From the NCBI GenBank assembly GCA_963702195.1, contig OY969725.1:3100001-3164000 (forward strand): DNA of 64,000 nt. Direction: 5' to 3'. Made by a program: the position numbers and the translations under genes. This DNA is from AC-56 sp963702195. GTDB taxonomy: Bacteria; Actinomycetota; Thermoleophilia; Solirubrobacterales; 70-9. Shown piece by piece: positions 19,001 through 26,734 of this stretch (positions are counted from its first letter, which is position 1; every line of letters begins with the position of its first letter). Below the pieces are notes generated by a model. It ran no database searches. It worked only from the letters and a program-made list of their open reading frames with translations, and was not told the origin of the DNA.

Positions 19001-19106
19001 GGGCCTGCCGGCGGTCGCGGTCTACGGCATCACCTACTCCCCCGAGGCGAAGCGGCTCTACGCGGCCACCCACGGCCGTGGGGGCTACTCCCTCAAACTG
19101 CGCTAG
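16074..19106 (+). CDS. Membrane-anchored beta-propeller protein with BNR/Asp-box repeats
   Basis: A 1010-residue protein. One N-terminal transmembrane segment (residues 5-24) is followed by a 100-residue acidic/polar linker and a large repeat domain. Asp-box (S-x-D-x-G-x-x-W) copies are visible: STDGGKTWKL, STDSGRHFRL and RSNNGGKTWRQ. Repeated loops of the type DPNDPNHAVISY (D-P-x-x-x..) are common in sortilin/VPS10- and sialidase-like propellers. The start is TTG at 16074. Related proteins are annotated as exo-alpha-sialidase-like or glycosyl hydrolases, but the catalytic Arg triad of sialidases is not evident, so a binding or structural role at the cell surface is as likely. The next gene is convergent and abuts it directly. 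Confidence 0.7.
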   Translation: MSGWRLVVGAVVLGTAVAALVVILTSGGSDEESAQTLAQNVRLEHEGPAGTEAGDEADAQGSDAGVESQHQNSPGDLGGEAPREGPTSPVGEQVEDRAYPKSYVSDRLALQGAKAFKALPSSAPAGSFKSAADHRAAARGSSQSWRALGPKTPDVAAEATQFFNIDTSQGRPTTNSGRVTAMAIDPKCGRRHHGCRMWVAAAGGGVWRTPDALASDVKWKAPSQKLPTNSFGSLFVDPNDKSGDTIYAGSGEPNGSGDSEAGLGLFRSTDGGKTWKLVKGSRSVAIDRSIGTIDVRPGHPHVIYIGTDVARHGSSSVNGGRRTPPNAPALGVYKSTDSGRHFRLMTDLQRQTPANPTPPSTGNDWFQGGVNKLQIDPDNTRRIYAAVFGYGLWRSNNGGKTWRQIFHTVNQTDFSNPSDPGDTFGDRTEFDLARKHHHTRVYVGDSSDDLGVAEVWRVDNADSKPATELLGNNDNAGWTELSSSQNGTNGFLSYYYCQNGQCGYDDFVESPPGHPGQLWLGGSMNYDELPLYGGQPPRSNGRAVLRSTNAAASASNVTWADMTQDARGIPEGMHPDEHAIVFDPKNPGMAFVGSDGGVIRVDVKHAADESSQCAQRRYDYGSGPQPLKPADLTDCRRLLSAIPKRLDSLNDGLNTIQFQSLSADPSDPKRRLLGGTQDNGTFYYQDNPTWTEVVGGDGAQSGFNPDDGSISYHTYYDATPGVNYADNDPKQWYDTYDPLQASPENRSFYVPFITDPNVGGRLFLGMQHVWRTNDNGGSEAYLKAHNCNTVYFDPTRVGCGDWQPIGQDLTSPSFGNRAGEYVVATTRAPSDDRTLWAATRIGRVFVSKNADASPTAVNFTRIDTNKTPGRFVSGLAVDPNDPNHAVISYSGYNVYTPGAPGHVFDVHFDPSTGKATFKDISHNLGDQPVTGVAFVPSVGGVAKGAFGAEGGSVYVATDFGVSKLANGSTKWVDAASGLPAVAVYGITYSPEAKRLYAATHGRGGYSLKLR

Positions 19107-19766
19107 CTACTCGGCGTAGAGGCTCTCGGACGCGATCGGGCGCAGCGTCCGGTTCCACAGCTTGACCTCGAGGTAGAGGTCGTCTCCGAACCCGCTCACG
19201 GCATCGACGGCGACCAGGGTGAAACGCCCGTCGGTGACCGCAACCTGATCGATCACCTCGCCGTCGAGCTCGGCCGTGGCGGCGATGGCTCCCCGGACCA
19301 GGGGCAGGCCCCACACGAGGGTGATGTCACCTCGCCGCTCGCCCTCCGCCCTCCAGGCGCCGATGACGTCGTCGGAGAGGTCGATCCGCCAATCCGGGTT
19401 GTCCTCAGCGGTGACGTCCGTGTAATCGGCAGTCGAGCGCAGCTCGCCCGGCTCGCCGTCCTCGGGCCGCTCGAACGAGACCCAGCCGAAGTACTCGATG
19501 CTTCCAGCCTCCTCCTCGGCGCCGTCCTCGTCCGCACCGCGCTCCGCACCGCTTCCCGTGGCGGGCACGTAGACCCTGCCGCCCCACGAGCGCTCGGGAA
19601 ACCACTTGATGGACTCGGGGTCGAGCGGGGCGCCCGCCTCCTCGGCATGCGCCGAGCAGGCCTTCGCGAACGCCTCGGTCAGACGCTCCTCCCAGCGCCC
19701 ATAGGGCTTGCTCTCTTGCGGCGCGTCGGCGATGAACCTGGGAAATGGGCGCGGGATCGGCGGCAT
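19107..19766 (-). CDS. Conserved protein of unknown function
   Basis: A 219-residue protein with no motif I can assign. It begins MPPIPRPFPRFIADAPQES, has a WEERLTEAFAKACSAH helix, an acidic Glu/Ala-rich insertion (about 75-95), and a beta-rich C-terminal half (VWGLPLVRGAIAATAELDG...). No signal peptide or membrane segment is seen. ATG 19766 is preferred because longer frames would overlap the upstream GalT-like gene, whose stop is 13 bp away. It follows GalT on the minus strand, probably in the NfeD-SPFH-GalT transcription unit. Confidence 0.6.
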   Translation of the reverse strand: MPPIPRPFPRFIADAPQESKPYGRWEERLTEAFAKACSAHAEEAGAPLDPESIKWFPERSWGGRVYVPATGSGAERGADEDGAEEEAGSIEYFGWVSFERPEDGEPGELRSTADYTDVTAEDNPDWRIDLSDDVIGAWRAEGERRGDITLVWGLPLVRGAIAATAELDGEVIDQVAVTDGRFTLVAVDAVSGFGDDLYLEVKLWNRTLRPIASESLYAE

Positions 19767-19779
19767 GGGGGTGGGGAGC

Positions 19780-20844
19780 CTAGTCGAGGGCCTCGCGGAG
19801 GTCCGACGCGGCTCGCTCGGGCGCATACACGTTGACGTCCACTCCCGTCCCCAGCTCAAACCCCGCGCGGATGGTGAGCCGGGGGACGATGTCGACGTGC
19901 CAGCAGAACTCCTCGACGCCCCGCGGCGCGGTCCGAACCCAGAGGTTGAGCTGCGGCGCGGCGCCGAACACCGCCGCGAGCGCCGTAACCGCCTGGCGGA
20001 TCATGGCGGTGCCCACGTCGCCGTCGGCCTCGAACGAGGGCGCCGCGCTGCGCGGGACGACGCGCAGCTCGAACGGCGAGCGCGATGCCCACGGGCAGAT
20101 CAGCAGGGCCTCGTCGTCCACAGCGACAAGCCGTTCGCCACGCCGCACCTCCTCCACCGCCACGTCCGCGAGCAGGTGCCCTCCCATGGTCCGCTCGTGA
20201 TACGCGCCGGTCCGCTCGCGCTCCCGCGCCACCTCGGCGGGCACGAATCCCAGCGCATACAGCTGGGCGTGCGAATGCGGGAGCGACGCGCCGGCGTCAC
20301 GCCCCTCGTTGACGATCAGGTGCAGGAAGGCAGCGCTCCCCGCATGGGCACGCATCCGCTCGCGCCAGGCGGCGACCGCGCCGGCGAAGCGCTCGTCGCC
20401 GAGGTCCGCGAGCGATGTGACGTGCTCCGGCGCGTGGATGATCACCTCGTGCGCGCCGACGGCCGGCTGCGAGGCGAACAGGTCGGGCTGGCGCGCCCGC
20501 GCGGACGCGCGGAGCGGATCCACCGAGCTCGCGAGGCCGGTTTCCGCGCCGGCCTCCTCCCCGCCCGATTCGCTCTCCTGCGGAGTCGCCAGCACCGGAT
20601 ACAGGTTCGGCACGGCGCGAGCCGTCCAGCCCCGCGTGTCCGGCTCGCCGCCGCCTGCCCGGGCGGCCCAGACTTCGGCCGGCGTCCGGTCCTCCCGGCC
20701 CCCGCAGAACGGACACGACACTGCGGAGTCCTCGTCCGGCTGAGCCTTCGCGGGAGCAAAGGCGTCGGGGCGGTCCGCCCGCCCCGGGGCGAGGATCGCC
20801 CGCAGCCCGGTGAGCTGATCGATGCGGATCTCGGGTTCGGTCAG
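19780..20844 (-). CDS. galT: Galactose-1-phosphate uridylyltransferase-like (GalT, HIT superfamily)
   Basis: The reading frame contains CPFCGG (zinc-binding Cys pair), HEVIIHAPEH, NEGRDAGASLPHSHAQLY (the HxHxQ nucleotidyl-transfer motif) and WHVDIVPR, matching the GalT branch of the HIT superfamily. These enzymes exchange UMP between UDP-glucose and galactose-1-phosphate, or act on related nucleotide sugars. A conventional start at GTG 20721 would remove the conserved N-terminus IDQLTGLRAILAPGRADRP, which matches the DPLTG-xx-(V/I)I-APxRAxRP segment of the family. I therefore extend it to CTG at 20844, which overlaps the stop of the SPFH gene as CTGA. The resulting protein has 354 residues. 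The start codon is the least certain part. Confidence 0.75.
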   Translation of the reverse strand: MTEPEIRIDQLTGLRAILAPGRADRPDAFAPAKAQPDEDSAVSCPFCGGREDRTPAEVWAARAGGGEPDTRGWTARAVPNLYPVLATPQESESGGEEAGAETGLASSVDPLRASARARQPDLFASQPAVGAHEVIIHAPEHVTSLADLGDERFAGAVAAWRERMRAHAGSAAFLHLIVNEGRDAGASLPHSHAQLYALGFVPAEVARERERTGAYHERTMGGHLLADVAVEEVRRGERLVAVDDEALLICPWASRSPFELRVVPRSAAPSFEADGDVGTAMIRQAVTALAAVFGAAPQLNLWVRTAPRGVEEFCWHVDIVPRLTIRAGFELGTGVDVNVYAPERAASDLREALD

Positions 20845-21641
20845 CTGCCCGGCGTGCTCGAGGGCGACGGTGGCGGAACGCTCGACGTCGCTCCGCGCTC
20901 CACGAACGGCTTCACCATGTCCAGCGGCAGCGGGAAGACGATCGTCGAGTTCTGGTTGACGCCGATGTCGAGCAGCGTCTGCAGGTAGCGGAGCTGGAGC
21001 GTCGCGGGGTTCTGGCTGATGATGTTGGCCGCCTGCGACAGCTTCTCGGCCGCCTGGAACTCGCCGTCCGCGGCGATGATCTTCGCGCGGCGCTCACGCT
21101 CGGCCTCAGCCTGGCGCGCGATCGCCCGCTGCATGTCGGCGGGCAGCTCGACGTCCTTGACCTCGACAGTGCTGACCTTCACGCCCCATGGCTCGGTCTG
21201 CTCGTCGATGATCTGCTGGAGCTCGATGTTGAGCCGCTCCCGTTCCGACAGCAGCGAGTCGAGCTCGGCCTTGCCGAGTACCGAGCGCAGCGTCGTCTGG
21301 CCGATCTGGGACGTGGCGAGGAGGAAGTTCTCGACCTCGGTGACCGCCTTGTTCGAGTCGATGACGCGGAAGTAGGCCACGGCGGTGACGCGAACCGTGA
21401 CGTTGTCCTTCGTGATCACCTCCTGAGGCGGCACGGTGAGCGTCACCGTGCGGAGATCGATCCTGACCATCCGATCGACGATGGGGATCAGGAAGATCAG
21501 GCCCGGTCCCTTCTGGGCGATGAGACGGCCGAGGCGAAAGATGACTCCCCGCTCGTACTCGCGGAGGATCCGGACCCCGGAGGCGAGCAGGATCGCCACG
21601 AGGATGATGAGGAGGACGACAATCGCGATGACGACGGTCAC
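20841..21641 (-). CDS. SPFH-domain protein (slipin/stomatin-like)
   Basis: A 266-residue membrane protein. An N-terminal hydrophobic helix (VVIAIVVLLIILVAILLASG) is followed by the SPFH/Band 7 domain (REYERGVIFRLGRL, GPGLIFLIPIVDRM, VPPQEVITKDNV, EVKDVELPADMQRAIARQAEAERERRAKII) and an Ala/Glu-rich coiled segment, then the slipin C-terminal core (LRYLQTLLDI, STIVFPLP). GTG 21641 is chosen because AAAGGAG lies about 7 nt upstream and the longer alternative starts inside the nfeD stop region. SPFH proteins form oligomeric rings that scaffold membrane microdomains. They are classically paired with NfeD-type proteases, and this gene lies 16 bp downstream of one. Confidence 0.9.
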   Translation of the reverse strand: MTVVIAIVVLLIILVAILLASGVRILREYERGVIFRLGRLIAQKGPGLIFLIPIVDRMVRIDLRTVTLTVPPQEVITKDNVTVRVTAVAYFRVIDSNKAVTEVENFLLATSQIGQTTLRSVLGKAELDSLLSERERLNIELQQIIDEQTEPWGVKVSTVEVKDVELPADMQRAIARQAEAERERRAKIIAADGEFQAAEKLSQAANIISQNPATLQLRYLQTLLDIGVNQNSTIVFPLPLDMVKPFVERGATSSVPPPSPSSTPGS

Positions 21642-21657
21642 GTCCGAGCTCCTTTCC

Positions 21658-23031
21658 CTAAGTAGCCAGCCGGCTCGGCTCCGCCGTATCGGGGGCGCCA
21701 ACCGGCGAGACGTGGAGCGTCAACCCCTCCACTGCCTCCACGCGCACTCTAACGCCGCGGTCCAGTGGCCGCCCATCGCCGTTCGCGCCGGTGAGCACGG
21801 CACGCCACAACGCACCCTCAACGAAGATCTGACCCACAGGGTCGAGCCGCTCCCGCACCTCGCCGATCGCGCCGACCATCTCCTCCCAACCGGTCCGCTT
21901 GGGCTCGCGGCGAGCCTTCACGGCCTTCCGGACGACCAGCGCCAGGCCCCCGCCGAGGATGAGGCCGACGAGGATCACCACCACGGGCGAGATCTCGAAG
22001 GCGCTGGTGTTGGTGGGGTAGAGAAGGAACCCGGCGGCGATGATGGCCGCCACCCCTGAAACGCCGAGGATCCCGTGGGTCGGCAGGTGAGCCTCGCCGA
22101 TGATCATCAGGATGCCGGCGACGAGCAGGAGCACCCCAGCGAGGCTCACCGGAAGCTGGAAGGAGCCGTAGAGGCCCAGGAGCAGCGAGATCACTCCGAT
22201 CGTCCCGGGTGCGATGAGGCCAGGGCTGAACGCCTCGACGATCAGCCCGAGGATGCCGACCAGGATCAGGAGATACGCGACGTTCGGGTTGAACAGCACC
22301 TCGAGCACCTGATAGATGAACGGCATGTCGTGGTTCTGGATCTCCAGGCCGCTGGTGTCGAGCACCTGCTTCTTCGGCCCCTGGATCTGGAAGCCGTCGA
22401 GCTTGTTGAGCAGTGCCTGCTGGTCCGGCGCGATGACGTCGATCAGCTCGTCGTCGAGCGCCTCCTGTGCGGTGAGGTTCTTGGCCTGAGTGACGAGTCG
22501 CCCCGCGAGATCGGCGTTACGCCCGTGCGCGTGCGCCAGCGCCCGCATGCCCGCCGCCGCGTCGTTCTTGATCTTGCGTGAAAGGTCCTGGCTCTCGCCG
22601 CCGGGGCCGATCGCGATCGGCGTCGCCGAGCCGATGTTGCTCACCGGCGCCATCGCGGCCACGTCGCCCGCCTCGGTGATGTAGGCCCCCGCCGATCCCG
22701 CCCGGGCGCCGTTGGGCGAGACGTAGACGACGACCGGCATCGGCGCGGCGGCCATGTCCTGGATGATCGTGCGCATCGAGTCCGAGAGGCCGCCCGGCGT
22801 GTCGAGCCGGATGATCGCGAGCTTGGCGTGCTGGCTCGCCGCGTCGTCGAGGGCGCTGCTCACCCACTTCTGGGTCGCGGGGTCGATCGGGTCCTGGAGC
22901 TGGATCGAGTAGGCGACGCCGTTCGAGCCCGACGGCCCGCTTCCCTGGCCGAGGGCGGGCGTGGCGACCAGGACGGCCCCCACCGCGGCGACCGCGGCCC
23001 AGATCCAGACGCGGAGCCCGAGGGTCCTCAT
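21658..23031 (-). CDS. NfeD-type membrane serine protease (ClpP class)
   Basis: A 457-residue protein. The signal peptide/anchor is residues 5-28. A ClpP-like serine protease domain has IIRLDTPGG at about 73-81, VYVSPNGARAGSAGAYI with predicted nucleophile S113, and a downstream SRKIKND lysine as the probable base. Four to five transmembrane helices follow (VLFNPNVAYLLILVGILGL onwards), then a soluble C-terminal OB-fold NfeD domain (GQIFVEGALWRAV). This is the long NfeD1 form. ATG 23031 is selected because a GATAAT -10 element lies 6 nt upstream. The partner SPFH protein is encoded directly downstream, as in many bacteria. Roles in membrane quality control are inferred from the family. Confidence 0.88.
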   Translation of the reverse strand: MRTLGLRVWIWAAVAAVGAVLVATPALGQGSGPSGSNGVAYSIQLQDPIDPATQKWVSSALDDAASQHAKLAIIRLDTPGGLSDSMRTIIQDMAAAPMPVVVYVSPNGARAGSAGAYITEAGDVAAMAPVSNIGSATPIAIGPGGESQDLSRKIKNDAAAGMRALAHAHGRNADLAGRLVTQAKNLTAQEALDDELIDVIAPDQQALLNKLDGFQIQGPKKQVLDTSGLEIQNHDMPFIYQVLEVLFNPNVAYLLILVGILGLIVEAFSPGLIAPGTIGVISLLLGLYGSFQLPVSLAGVLLLVAGILMIIGEAHLPTHGILGVSGVAAIIAAGFLLYPTNTSAFEISPVVVILVGLILGGGLALVVRKAVKARREPKRTGWEEMVGAIGEVRERLDPVGQIFVEGALWRAVLTGANGDGRPLDRGVRVRVEAVEGLTLHVSPVGAPDTAEPSRLAT

Positions 23032-23037
23032 GGACCC

Positions 23038-23043
23038 ATTATC
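23038..23043 (-). promoter_or_regulatory. -10 element, leaderless-type, for the nfeD-SPFH unit
   Basis: On the minus strand GATAAT, then GGGTCC, then ATG at 23031. No Shine-Dalgarno is present. Confidence 0.5.
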
Positions 23044-23141
23044 CGCCTCGGCAAGCTCCGCGTGAAATCGCTCGACTTCGGGTCCCCCGCGGACTATTCT
23101 CTGGCCAGCGCAGGGGTGTGCTTGAAAGGAGGGGAATCCTG

Positions 23142-25022
23142 ATGACCAACCGTCGGGCGCAGGGAACGGTGAGCCTGGGGCTCGCGCTGGCATTCATCGT
23201 GGCCGCGCTGACCGTCGTACCGGCCGCCGCGGCACCTCCGTCAACGCCGCTGCCGCAGTGCGCGGACACGGTCACCGCGGATTCGCTCACCCCCGGACAG
23301 AACGCGATCGGCTTCAGCGTCACCCGGGGGACGACACCGACCAGCTTCCACGTGAAGATCCTCGGCGTGATGCCCAGTGGCATCGCGCCGGGACGTGACC
23401 TGATCATCGTCGACACCAGCGGCTCCGCGATCGACCAGGCCGGAGGGATCTGGTTCGGGATGTCCGGCTCGCCCGTCTACACCACGGACGGCAAGCTGAT
23501 CGGAGCGATCTCCTTCGGGTTCTCCTCCACGAGCACGATGGCCGGGATCACGCCCGCCAACCCCGACATGCTCCAGCTCCTGCGGCCGAGCGGCGGCGGA
23601 TCCGGCGCCGCGGCCGCGTCGGACCCCCCGCGGGTGCGGCTCTCGCACGGCGTCCGCGAGCGGGTGGCCAGCGAGTCGGGGATGCGCACCTCGCAGGTCG
23701 GCGACTCCCTGTCCCAGCTCGAAGTGCCGCTCTCGATCTCCGGCCTCGCCCCGGCCCACCGGGAGCGGCTCCGTGAGGCGGCGATCAAGCACCACATGCC
23801 GTTCTTCATTCCCACGCTCGGCGGCTCCTCGGCCTCGGGCAGGGGGCTGACCGGAGGGACGATGCGGCCCGGCGAGTCGTTCGCGGCCGCGCTCTCCTAC
23901 GGCGACATCACGATGGCCGGCGTCGGGACGACGACCTACGTGTGCCAGGGGCGGGCGCTGGCCTTCGGGCATCCGTTCTTCTTCACCGGGCCAAACCAGC
24001 TCGGGGCGAGCGGGGCGAGCACGTTCGGCATCGTCCAGGACCCGGTCTTCGGGCCATTCAAGATGGCGAACGTCACCGAGCCGGTCGGCATCGTCGACCA
24101 GGATCGGCTCCCCGGCCTGCGCGCGAAGCTCGGCGACGGGCCGCCGCTCGTGCCGGTCACCCAGTACACGAAGTCGCTGGACACGGGGCTCCAACGCACC
24201 GGCGAGACCGACATCGTGCGTGGCTCCAACGTCGACCGGCGCGAATCGCTGCCCCAGATCGCCTGGATCCACAGCTTCTCGAACATCGACTCGGTCTTCG
24301 ACCAGGTCAGCGGCGGCAGCGCGCGCATCTCATTCACGGCCCTCGGCGACATCAAGCACTCCGGCAAGTCCTGGAAGCTGACCCGCAAGAACCAGTGGGT
24401 GTCGAACAAGGACATCTCGTTCGGGTCCACGTTCGAGCTGGCCGACACGCTGCAGACGCTCACGACGCAGAAGCTCGCGCCCGTGGCGCTGAGGGCTGTT
24501 CACATCCACGTCGACGTCGAGCAGGCGATCAAGGAGCTGCGCATCCGCGGGGTGAAGTGGTCCGCGAACGGCCGTCGCTACGAGAAGACGAGACGGCTGC
24601 GCGTGCGACCGGGCGGGCGAGTCTTCGCCAAGGTGAAGCTGCGCAACTCGGACACCGGGAAGGTCAGCACCGAGAAGCTCAAGATGGGGGTTCCCAAGCA
24701 TCCGGACCGGCTCCTGCTGGCGACGGTCGGAGGCGGCCAGTCAGGCGGTGGCGACTTCCTCTGCGCCTTCCTGGGCGTCTGCCGGCACAGCGCGCACGCC
24801 AAGAGCTTCGACGCCCTGCTCAAGGGGCTCCAGAATGCTCCCCGCAACAACGACCTCGTCGGCTCGATCGGCTCCCTGCGTCACACCTCCTCGCAGGTCA
24901 CCAAGCACGAGTCCAGGGTGGTCAGCGGACAGGAGCTCGTGTTGCTGAAGACCAAGGGCAGTCGACACCACCAGCACCACCATCACGGCCACGGCATCAC
25001 CGTGCCGAGCTCGAGCCCCTAG
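23142..25022 (+). CDS. Secreted SpoIVB-type peptidase S55 family protein
   Basis: A 626-residue exported protein. The signal peptide (LGLALAFIVAALTVVPAAAA) is followed by an S55 domain. The nucleophile motif GMSGSP is at residues 106-111 in WFGMSGSPVYTTDGKLIGA, and the histidine motif ALAFGHPFF is near residue 270. The nucleophile precedes the histidine, the reverse of Bacillus SpoIVB, but I believe this order is usual in non-sporulating relatives. A beta-rich C-terminal domain follows, and the protein ends in a histidine-rich tail (HHQHHHHGHG). ATG 23142 has GGAGGGG upstream; TATTCT at 23095-23100 is a candidate -10. Sporulation is not implied. The stop overlaps the end of the convergent EamA gene by 4 bp. 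Confidence 0.75.
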   Translation: MTNRRAQGTVSLGLALAFIVAALTVVPAAAAPPSTPLPQCADTVTADSLTPGQNAIGFSVTRGTTPTSFHVKILGVMPSGIAPGRDLIIVDTSGSAIDQAGGIWFGMSGSPVYTTDGKLIGAISFGFSSTSTMAGITPANPDMLQLLRPSGGGSGAAAASDPPRVRLSHGVRERVASESGMRTSQVGDSLSQLEVPLSISGLAPAHRERLREAAIKHHMPFFIPTLGGSSASGRGLTGGTMRPGESFAAALSYGDITMAGVGTTTYVCQGRALAFGHPFFFTGPNQLGASGASTFGIVQDPVFGPFKMANVTEPVGIVDQDRLPGLRAKLGDGPPLVPVTQYTKSLDTGLQRTGETDIVRGSNVDRRESLPQIAWIHSFSNIDSVFDQVSGGSARISFTALGDIKHSGKSWKLTRKNQWVSNKDISFGSTFELADTLQTLTTQKLAPVALRAVHIHVDVEQAIKELRIRGVKWSANGRRYEKTRRLRVRPGGRVFAKVKLRNSDTGKVSTEKLKMGVPKHPDRLLLATVGGGQSGGGDFLCAFLGVCRHSAHAKSFDALLKGLQNAPRNNDLVGSIGSLRHTSSQVTKHESRVVSGQELVLLKTKGSRHHQHHHHGHGITVPSSSP

Positions 25023-25945
25023 GCGGGCTCGTCGGCAGCCCGCCGCGCCCGGAACCTTGTCACGATCGCGGTCGGGTTCGGGGGAAGCCGGCCGCCGGTG
25101 GCGAGCCACGAGCCGGCGAGGATGAGCAGCAGGCCCGCGATCGCGCCGGCGCCGGGGCGCTCGCCGAGGATCGCCACGCCGAGAGCGACGGCGATCACCG
25201 GGTTGATGTAGGTCACCACGAGGGCCCTGCCGGCCCCCACCTCGGTGATCAGCATGCCGTAGAGCACGAAGGCCGCCGCCGTACACAGGATGCCGAGGAC
25301 GACGAGAGCGGCGATCGCCTCGCCCGAGATCGGCGCGCTCGGGGGATCCAGCGCGACCGCCGGCGCGAGGAAGAGCGCCGCGAGCGCGAGGCTCGCGCCC
25401 ATCGAGGCGCGCTGGTCGAGCTTGGCGAGATGGCGCTTCAGCACCATCGGCCCGACCGCGTAGCCGAAGGCCGCCACCAGGATCGCCATCGCGCCGAGCA
25501 GTTCGTCGCCCTGGCCCGCAACGTCGATGCCGACTAGGGCGACGACGCCACCGAGGCCGATGAGGAGCCCGACAAGCCGGCGCCCGGTGACCCGCTCGGT
25601 CGCGTCGAAGCGGAGTGCGAGCATCGCGACGAAGAGGGGCGCGGTGGCGATGATGATCGCCGCCAGCGACGAGGCGACGTGCTGCTCACCGGCCGCGATC
25701 AGCGGAAACGGGATCACGATCTCGGCGGCCGCGAACACCGCCAGCCAGGGCCAGTGGCCGCGAACCGAGCCAAGCGTCCCGGCCTTCCAGGCGAGCGCCA
25801 GCAGGAGCGCGGCGGCGAGCATCACCCGGACCCACGCCAGAAACGCCGGCGGGACGCCGTCGTCGACGGCCACCTTGATGAACAGGTACGGGATGCCCCA
25901 GAGGACGGATACCGCCGCGAATGTCGCCCAGGCTCGGGGGCTCAT
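25019..25945 (-). CDS. EamA/DMT-family transporter
   Basis: A 308-residue membrane protein with ten hydrophobic helices in two EamA repeats (about 8-140 and 150-285). The first repeat has FAAVSVLWGIPYLFIKVAV and the second GYAVGPMVLKRHL and YINPVIAVALGVAILGERPG, the latter being the family's conserved end-of-repeat signature. Family members export amino acids, metabolites or nucleotide sugars; the substrate cannot be told. It lies 11 bp downstream of the TlpA-like lipoprotein gene and is probably cotranscribed with it. TAGCTT lies 8 nt before the ATG and could be a weak internal promoter. Confidence 0.85.
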   Translation of the reverse strand: MSPRAWATFAAVSVLWGIPYLFIKVAVDDGVPPAFLAWVRVMLAAALLLALAWKAGTLGSVRGHWPWLAVFAAAEIVIPFPLIAAGEQHVASSLAAIIIATAPLFVAMLALRFDATERVTGRRLVGLLIGLGGVVALVGIDVAGQGDELLGAMAILVAAFGYAVGPMVLKRHLAKLDQRASMGASLALAALFLAPAVALDPPSAPISGEAIAALVVLGILCTAAAFVLYGMLITEVGAGRALVVTYINPVIAVALGVAILGERPGAGAIAGLLLILAGSWLATGGRLPPNPTAIVTRFRARRAADEPA

Positions 25946-25956
25946 GCCCCGAGAAG

Positions 25957-26547
25957 CTAGCCGCCGAGCGCGTAGCCCCGGATGTCGGCGGCGAAGTCGG
26001 CCTCGCTCGCATACTGGCCCTGCTTGACGTAGACGCGCTTGCCGCTCGCGTCGAAGTACACGGTGTCCGGGAGGCCGACGCTCGCGCCCACCGATCGGGC
26101 GATCTCCTGGTTGGGATCGGTGTAGCTGGGATACGGGAGCGGGAGCTCGCCGAGGAAGGTGCGCGCCGCGGCGTCGTTATCCCTGGTGTCGATGCCGACG
26201 AAGGCGACCCGCGTGCCGTACCTCGCCGAGAGGCGCTGCAGGTACGGGAACTCCTGGCGGCATGGCTCGCACCATGACGCCCAGACGTTCACCACCACCG
26301 GATGGCCGCGGAGCGCCCCAACCTTGCTCTCGAACGCGCTGGTGCCGCCTGAGACGAGGCGGTCGCCATGCGCGTAGAGCCTGGCGAGCGGCTTCGGCGC
26401 CCCGGCCAGCGCCCGCGCGTAGTCCGGTGGCTTCGTCGTCGACGCGCCGCCGCCGGAGCTCCCGCACGCCGAGAGCCCCAGCGCGGCGACGGCCGTCGCC
26501 AGGCACAGAGCGCGAGTGAGAAGCTTGCTCAGTCGGGTGGAAAACAC
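25957..26547 (-). CDS. TlpA-like thioredoxin-fold lipoprotein
   Basis: A 196-residue lipoprotein. The lipobox LSAC (C28) follows a short hydrophobic signal. The thioredoxin fold has VVVNVWASWCEPCRQE with the redox pair C93-x-x-C96, FVGIDTRDN, and GLPDTVYFD with the cis-Pro loop. It is typical of periplasm-facing thiol-disulfide reductases of the TlpA/ResA/DsbE type, which reduce apocytochromes or other exported proteins. The start is GTG at 26547. A heme-export cluster exists 10 kb away, but this gene is not linked to it. It is divergent from the helicase gene. Confidence 0.88.
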   Translation of the reverse strand: MFSTRLSKLLTRALCLATAVAALGLSACGSSGGGASTTKPPDYARALAGAPKPLARLYAHGDRLVSGGTSAFESKVGALRGHPVVVNVWASWCEPCRQEFPYLQRLSARYGTRVAFVGIDTRDNDAAARTFLGELPLPYPSYTDPNQEIARSVGASVGLPDTVYFDASGKRVYVKQGQYASEADFAADIRGYALGG

Positions 26548-26584
26548 CGGCTTAGCCCATGAATGGGACCGCGGATGGTTTAAT

Positions 26585-26734
26585 TAGGGCTCGGTCCACG
26601 CTTCAACCTGGACCGCGGGGGAACCGCCGACTCGCCGAGAGGGGTCAAGCCACGAGCGGGCCAGCGCGCCTCCAGCGAGCTTACATCGCGCCCACCCACG
26701 GTCTGTGGGCTGTGCCGGGCGCGGGATGAACTTC
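26585..26734 (+). promoter_or_regulatory. Structured leader upstream of the DEAH helicase gene
   Basis: An AT-rich -10-like TTTAAT (26579-26584) stands out in GC-rich DNA and would give a leader of about 145 nt with no ORF. The leader starts with a perfect 7-bp hairpin, CGGTCCA/TGGACCG (26592-26598 with 26609-26615). This is followed at once by GCGG-GGGAA-CCGC (26615-26627) and a further GC-rich stretch with GGGGTCAAGCC. I cannot match it to a known riboswitch class. The long leader and stacked hairpins suggest RNA-level control of the helicase, or a separate small RNA. Confidence 0.4.

Noticed and set aside
26612..26650. Second c-di-AMP riboswitch before the helicase
   Set aside because: It shares GCGGGGGAACC and a GGGGTCAA block but lacks the GACAGCTAAC...GTAGGC block and the correct spacing, so I list it only as an unassigned leader.
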